Below, piece after piece: positions 60,097 to 64,000 of a stretch of DNA of 64,000 nt; position 1 is the stretch's first letter; every line of letters begins with the position of its first letter. The position numbers were made by a program, and so were the translations under genes. The notes beneath the pieces were generated by a model. That model was not told the DNA's origin and made no database searches. It saw nothing but the letters and a program-made list of their open reading frames with translations. The stretch comes from Bradyrhizobium sp. Gha (GTDB lineage: Bacteria > Pseudomonadota > Alphaproteobacteria > Rhizobiales > Xanthobacteraceae), in contig NZ_FOQM01000033.1 of the NCBI RefSeq assembly GCF_900113735.1, positions 1-64,000 of the forward strand, written 5' to 3'.

Positions 60097-60605
60097 CAGG
60101 CAGCTCGGGCGAGCGAGCGCCGCTTCTGGCGGAGGTAGCGCGTGATTTCCGGCAACGTCATCGGGTTCAGGATCCCGGTCGGCAGGGACATCGCCCTTGC
60201 GGGCCATCTCGACGCCCCAACGCATGTGGTCGAGCTCTGGGATCGAGTGCGCATCCGGATTGATGGATTGATGCTCAGCATGCAGCCGAACTCAAGCGCC
60301 GGCTGGTGCAGCGCAATCGAGGTCAAGACGCAACGGATGTGCGTTGATCTCGACGACGACGTCATGCTTCGCGCAGACCCGCAGCACCTTCTCGACGTCG
60401 ATTTCGTAGCCCGGCCGCTGCTGAATCTGCCGCCCGGTCGTGTGGCCCACGTTGGTCGTCTGAGGATCGGAAATCGCCCGCAGCAGGTGCTGCGTCTGCG
60501 CCTTGCGATCCAGCTTGAACACGCGCAAATGAATGGACTCGGTGCCGGTAGGAACAGTAGCGAGATAGCCCTCTCTAAGGATTGACCGACTGATGTCCGC
60601 TTCAG
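60096..60605 (-). pseudogene. PolX/PHP-domain pseudogene, C-terminal part
   Basis: Parts of the PHP domain of family X DNA polymerases: LRAISDPQTTNVGHTTGRQI, RPGYEIDVEKVLRVCAKHDV and VVEINAHPLRLDLD in one frame; ALEFGCMLSIN in a second; a third holds the metal-site region HSIPELDHMRWGVEMARKG; the end MTLPEITRYLRQKRRSLARA is back in the second. The polymerase domain is missing. Several indels; dead. Confidence 0.75.
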
Positions 60606-60677
60606 ACTCAACAGCAGCGGAGAAGCAGCAATCTTCCGATGTCGCTTCTGGAGGGCCAGCTGGGGAAGTAAACGTGG

Positions 60678-60715
60678 GCTGAAAATGAAAGAGGTCGCCA
60701 ACTAAGGCGGCCTTA
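60678..60715. repeat. Dispersed repeat unit with perfect palindrome
   Basis: Second copy of the unit at 34382-34417. It contains TAAGGC-G-GCCTTA (60703-60715), an exact 13-bp palindrome, 15 bases after the stop of the small minus-strand ORF at 60731. Confidence 0.5.
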
Positions 60716-60730
60716 CTTCTCCGGCGCTGC

Positions 60731-60877
60731 TCAAGCTCCGACGGTCTTGTCGGATCGGTTTAGGACGGCGGTGCTTCTAGCGAGCACAGAGTAGCTGCTA
60801 GCCAGCGGTTCGAGCTGAGACCGAGTTACCTTGTCAGAAGCCTCTTCCGCAGCCTTCGCAAAGTGATCTATCAGCAC
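60731..60877 (-). CDS. Small helical protein, paralogue of 50001
   Basis: From GTG 60877: VLIDHFAKAAEEASDKVTRS then QLEPLASSYSVLARSTAVLN, 48 residues, matching the second half of the protein at 50001-50192. The upstream part is out of frame, so it may be a remnant. Confidence 0.4.
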   Translation of the reverse strand: MLIDHFAKAAEEASDKVTRSQLEPLASSYSVLARSTAVLNRSDKTVGA

Positions 60878-60972
60878 ATAATGATACAGGAGGCAGGGCC
60901 GTTCCTACCGAGCGGCCTTATTCTGCGACGTCTTGGACGGTGCGGATCAGCTCAGCTCGCCGAGCCATCTCG

Positions 60973-61098
60973 TCATAGGTCTTGGCGGCCTTGCGCAGTG
61001 CGTCCGTATTTGACCTCGTGGATCCAGCAAGCGCCGGCGGGAACAGCTTTCCGGGCCGTGGGCCTACAAAACTCGAACGGTTTGGGCATGGCCGGCAT
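60973..61098 (-). pseudogene. ATP-dependent DNA ligase fragment
   Basis: From ATG 61098: MPAMPKPFEFCRPTARKAVP then AGACWIHEVKYG, the start of a LigD-like ATP-dependent DNA ligase up to the catalytic lysine region (family: H-E-x-K-Y-D-G). The sequence is lost directly after the lysine. Repair-type ligases and PolX often sit together in rhizobial stress clusters. Confidence 0.7.
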
Positions 61099-61136
61099 CT
61101 CGATGCACGATCGAAAGAGTGGGAGTCCGGAAGAAA

Positions 61137-61161
61137 GGAACAGCAGGAAACAAAGGGCGTT
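61137..61161 (+). promoter_or_regulatory. EcfG-type promoter of the DUF2188-like gene
   Basis: GGAAC (61137-61141), 16 bases, CGTT (61158-61161), an exact match, 30 bases before the ATG at 61192. Confidence 0.7.
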
Positions 61162-61191
61162 CTTTCGCCGACAAACCAAGGAGGTCTTGCC

Positions 61192-61410
61192 ATGTCCGTC
61201 GTATTCATCGAGCCTCGTCCCAAGGGAAGGAAAGAGGGCGAACCAATCGAGGACTTCGTCGTCGAGACCCATTCCAATCAACCGATCGCGACCTTTCCGA
61301 CGCAAGAGGCTGCGGTCAAATGGGCCAAAGAGCATGCGCATCAGCCGCATGTGGCTCGCGTCCGACACCTCAACGATAAGAGCAAACCGGACCTCTGGCG
61401 CGAGGTATGA
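61192..61410 (+). CDS. DUF2188-like small protein
   Basis: A 72-residue protein: MSVVFIEPRPKGRKEGEPIE, then FVVETHSNQPIATFPTQEAA with VKWAKEHAHQPHVARVRHLN, the small beta-alpha DUF2188-like fold. CAAGGAGG lies upstream of ATG 61192. With an exact EcfG promoter it is a clear stress-regulon member; molecular role unknown. Confidence 0.78.
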   Translation: MSVVFIEPRPKGRKEGEPIEDFVVETHSNQPIATFPTQEAAVKWAKEHAHQPHVARVRHLNDKSKPDLWREV

Positions 61411-61413
61411 CCC

Positions 61414-61716
61414 TTAGAAATCACGCAGGGGCAGCAGAAGCTGCACGCCGATCGGCCTTCCTGTGAAGCGCTCGATGAACTCCCGCACCGCCTCGGTGAC
61501 CTCAAATCCCTCGGCGACGCGCTGCTCCAGCTCCTGGGCCACGTCCTCTGAGGCGTCTCGCGACCAACCCACCAGCGGATTGAGTGCGACGACGCGAATT
61601 GGGTGGGAGTACTGGCCGCTCAGGAGGTCGCTGATCAGGGTTCGGAAGTCGGTGCTGTCCTCGTCGGTCTCCCGCCACGCAGGTCCGCTGCGGAAGTCCT
61701 CGAGCACGAATTGCAT
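61414..61716 (-). CDS. Conserved hypothetical protein, possibly 5'-truncated
   Basis: A 100-residue protein: LISDLLSGQYSHPIRVVALN, WSRDASEDVAQELEQRV and EAVREFIERFTGRPIGVQLL, a pattern shared by hypothetical rhizobial stress-region proteins. ATG 61716 has a poor ribosome site, and relatives appear longer at the N-terminus. Convergent with the DUF2188-like gene, three bases apart. Confidence 0.55.
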   Translation of the reverse strand: MQFVLEDFRSGPAWRETDEDSTDFRTLISDLLSGQYSHPIRVVALNPLVGWSRDASEDVAQELEQRVAEGFEVTEAVREFIERFTGRPIGVQLLLPLRDF

Positions 61717-61956
61717 ACCCGGTCGAGACGATCGAGGGGGATTTACGATACGCAACTCCGGACTGCCCGAGTCCAAGGTAGGTTGCCTTCGATCCAATTG
61801 CGAATCGATTCACTTTGTTTATTGCGAGTGCCTTGAGCCTCCGACAAGGTGCCCAGACCTACCTCCAAGTGGGTGACTGGCGGCCCCGGCCCCTTCTTCA
61901 GCCCCCAGGCCCAAAGAGTCGGGGTCGCTATGTTCCCAAAAGATCTTCGCCGCCGA

Positions 61957-62187
61957 TCAGCGGATGTAAGTTCCGCTTTCGTAATGGAAGATCACCTTGC
62001 GTTCCTTGAGGAGCCCGGCGGCCTTACTTTTCTCGGGCGATGTATCCTCTCTCGCGAGTTGCGCAGCGAGAGCCCTTAGGATGCGCTGCTCTGCTACCGT
62101 CGTTCCATTGCATAGGGCTTTAGCGACGGCCTCAATCTGCTCGCCGATGCGAGCGCGGATGCCGGCCTGCCGATCCTGCTGATCTAT
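61957..62187 (-). CDS. Hypothetical protein with a damaged start
   Basis: The minus strand encodes DQQDRQAGIRARIGEQIEAV, AKALCNGTTVAEQRILRALA and SKAAGLLKERKVIFHYESGT to a stop at 61957, a plausible helical protein of 75 residues. At the expected start there is ATA (62187) instead of ATG, so it may no longer be translated. Confidence 0.4.
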   Translation of the reverse strand: MDQQDRQAGIRARIGEQIEAVAKALCNGTTVAEQRILRALAAQLAREDTSPEKSKAAGLLKERKVIFHYESGTYIR

Positions 62188-62700
62188 TCGCCGGTACCTC
62201 CGAATTTGGCGTCGCCAAATCCTGACTGTCCTAATCGGCCTCTTCGGGTAGGAACGGCCCCGGGCATCTCCGGGGCTGGAGAGCCGAGACGCACCGAGAC
62301 CGCCCGACGCACCAGAATAAATGCGGCACGCCGGTTGATGTCCTCCCTCTCGGGATTCGCTTCCACAGTGCAAAAATATACAGTGTCCTAAAGTTAATGA
62401 GACGGTGGCTATCTCAATTCGATGGTTCATCGGGCTTACTCTCACGCACGAGCCGTGCAACCCTGCGGGGGCCGTCCCACAGCTCAACAGCTGGATGTGT
62501 CTGTAAGAATTTCTCGGCTCGAGCTTGGGCGTCTTATTCCGTTCGGCAATCGATCTCGTAAACTGCACGAGCAACGCCGGATAAATCGACAGCGTACGCA
62601 ACGTATCGCATTGCACTGCCCCACGCCAGGAAAGCTGCGAATAAGATTCTTGATCGCGCTTACGGTTCCTGTGGCCAAAGCGGCATCTCGACGCCCTGCA
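62188..62700. other. 510-base stretch without a supported gene
   Basis: Only shadow frames; no repeat or RNA structure noted. Confidence 0.45.
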
Positions 62701-62943
62701 TTATGGCCGACGCTTGCCCCGGCGCGTTGGCCGAGCGACAGAGCGCGTTCCCTGCTGCGTAACGAGGTCATCCATCAGCTTCTGCTTTAGCCGTTCGGCG
62801 TCTTCCTTGGTCAACCTCTCGCCGAAGTGACCATCTTTTCCCAACTGCGCTGGCCTCTTGAGTTCTCGATCGTAGACCATCCAGTCAACGCTTCCCCTCC
62901 GAACGATAAACCTAGGGCCCGGCGGCGGTGTGTTGTTCGCCAA
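62701..62943 (-). CDS. Small hypothetical protein
   Basis: An 80-residue protein from TTG 62943 (GGGAGG six bases upstream): ANNTPPPGPRFIVRRGSVDW, MVYDRELKRPAQLGKDGHFG, RLTKEDAERLKQKLMDDLV, and a basic tail. The pattern (short strand pair with a charged helix) is typical of small rhizobial proteins of unknown role. Confidence 0.55.
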   Translation of the reverse strand: MANNTPPPGPRFIVRRGSVDWMVYDRELKRPAQLGKDGHFGERLTKEDAERLKQKLMDDLVTQQGTRSVARPTRRGKRRP

Positions 62944-63354
62944 CGTTAGCCTCCCACGTGGTGAGGCCGCTGGTTTCAAATTTGCACACCAGGCGGCCGT
63001 TTATTCTTGATCTGGGACACCGAAAGTCTCAGCACCGTCTAAACTGCAACCTCTATGCCGGTCGGTATCTACGGCGCGTTTCAGCGTGCTCAAATCTGAG
63101 CGCTGGTAGCGCGCCTCGAAGTGGCTCAGTTTCTAAGCATCGCCCGCACTCTCCTGGGCCGGGATGGCCCTGGGAGATCACGACACGGCACCGTTTGCGC
63201 CATTCGCCGCACCGATCCGGCGTGGCGGCCAAGTTCCGCGGCTATCCGCGATGTGCCAACTCCCTGCCCGGGCGAGCCTGACTAATCGTCGGAGAGCTCT
63301 TGGTCGGCCCATTGCCTTGGCTTCGGTGTTTTCATACCCGGCGCTCGACCACGC
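62944..63354. other. 410-base intergenic stretch
   Basis: No supported gene or structure. Confidence 0.45.
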
Positions 63355-63560
63355 TCATGGTGAGCCGACGAGACGTCCCCCCGCGTTCGCCTTGGCCTTT
63401 GGCTTTGCGGTGACGAATTGAACTCCGACGTGAGACCCGTCCACCCAAACGAGCTCGCAGCGCCGAAATGCCAGTCCGGTGGACGACAGAACTAGGAAGA
63501 ACTCCTGTATCTTGAGGGGGTCCGTTGAGCCCTCGACCTCAAGCTTGGCACCGCTTGCAG
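63355..63560 (-). pseudogene. PilZ-domain C-terminal fragment
   Basis: GAKLEVEGSTDPLKIQEFFL, VLSSTGLAFRRCELVWVDGS and HVGVQFV match the second half of a rhizobial PilZ domain (c-di-GMP binding); the RxxxR and DxSxxG motifs are lost. Sequence upstream of about 63560 belongs to the oppositely oriented DUF1236 gene, so both genes lost their starts at the same junction. Confidence 0.65.
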
Positions 63561-63869
63561 AGGATCTCGACGGGGGCGTTCGCCCAGTCAACGGTGGTCA
63601 CCACCACCACCGGCGCAGGCCACGCTGCCGTGCAGATCGAGCCGGAATACCGCACCAAAATCCATACCTACGTGACCGAGCACAAGATTCGTCCGGTCGA
63701 GACGCGCGAGAAGATCGTCGTCGGCCAGCCGGTGCCGCGCGATGTCGAGCTTGAAGCGGTGCCCGCGGAGTGGGGCCCCTCGCTCACCAAGTACCGCTAC
63801 GTCTACTCGGGCGAGCGCGTGATGCTGGTCGATCCGTCCACGCGCACCGTGGTCCAAGAGGTGGACTAA
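63525..63869 (+). pseudogene. 5'-truncated DUF1236 protein
   Basis: The recognisable DUF1236 part is VQIEPEYRTKIHTYVTEHKI, REKIVVGQPVPRDVELEAVP and YRYVYSGERVMLVDPSTRTV. Normally a full signal peptide precedes it; here only AFAQSTVVTT (around 63564) is left of it. The frame is open from ATG 63525, but those first residues are foreign, so export and function are doubtful. Confidence 0.7.
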
Positions 63870-64000
63870 GTCCGCCGCGGCGGGTCGCGCAGGAGGAGGC
63901 GCCCCGCCGCAAGCCGGCGCTCGACAGTCGCCGAGAAGCGATTCCTTGATCTGCGAGCGGCGGTTCCATGCCGATTGTCCGGTACTTCGTATTCGTGGGC

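Overview
The window looks like a chromosome segment of a GC-rich alphaproteobacterium, most likely Bradyrhizobium or a close relative in the Nitrobacteraceae. The reasons are family-level and come from reading the proteins: a typical rhizobial cold-shock protein, DUF6894, DUF1236 and DUF3147 proteins, rhizobial stand-alone response regulators, REP-type palindromes, and several sites matching the alphaproteobacterial EcfG consensus (GGAAC-N16/17-CGTT). No rRNA operon, complete tRNA gene or CRISPR array was found.

Layout. 1-9 kb is ordinary core chromosome: a cut IS4-family transposase, a CurA-like reductase, a VOC protein with a WYL regulator, a MAPEG protein, an RsmB-like rRNA methyltransferase, cspA, a cupin, an NTF2-like protein and guaA. 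At about 9.1 kb, directly after the guaA terminator, lies a tyrosine integrase, which marks guaA as an island insertion site. 9.2-23 kb is a phage-satellite-like replicative element without recognisable capsid genes: integrase, AlpA, a tRNA-Glu-like 3' end, a translationally coupled run (HTH protein, 48-residue micro-ORF, DUF3631 ATPase), a VWA protein, a Sak4-like ATPase, an SSB/DUF669-like protein, a gene ending in a T6 run with a coding -1 frame behind it, a Cas4-like nuclease, a primase-polymerase/VapE helicase, a block of ATGCGTCA repeats that could be an origin, a three-gene DUF5681 cassette and a serine recombinase.

24-32.4 kb is a catabolic unit: a YtfQ-like sugar-binding protein, an ATPase, two permease halves fused into one protein (YtfT-YjfF-like), an enolase-superfamily dehydratase and a GMC oxidoreductase. 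It lies opposite a GntR/FCD regulator, with a perfect FadR-family-type palindrome between them. 32.4-38 kb holds small proteins, a response regulator, a NYN-domain protein, a FixK/FNR-type box and orphan terminators. 38.4-46.3 kb holds a chemotaxis receptor, a large frameshifted hydrolase fusion and a second copy of the DUF5681 cassette next to a wrecked serine recombinase.

46.3-64 kb is a general-stress region with live genes (Mn-catalase fused to a ferritin-like domain, YciF-like protein, PAP2 phosphatase, two DUF3147 proteins, GH13 glucosidase, SDR/DoxX protein, KimA-like permease, DUF2188-like protein) among many pseudogenes (second Mn-catalase, YciE-like, inorganic pyrophosphatase, PolX, MOSC, DNA ligase, PilZ, DUF1236). 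Six candidate EcfG promoters, each 28-38 bases upstream of a start codon, link genes in the 34-61 kb part into one probable stress regulon. Gene functions rest on motif and family recognition by eye; no database search was run.
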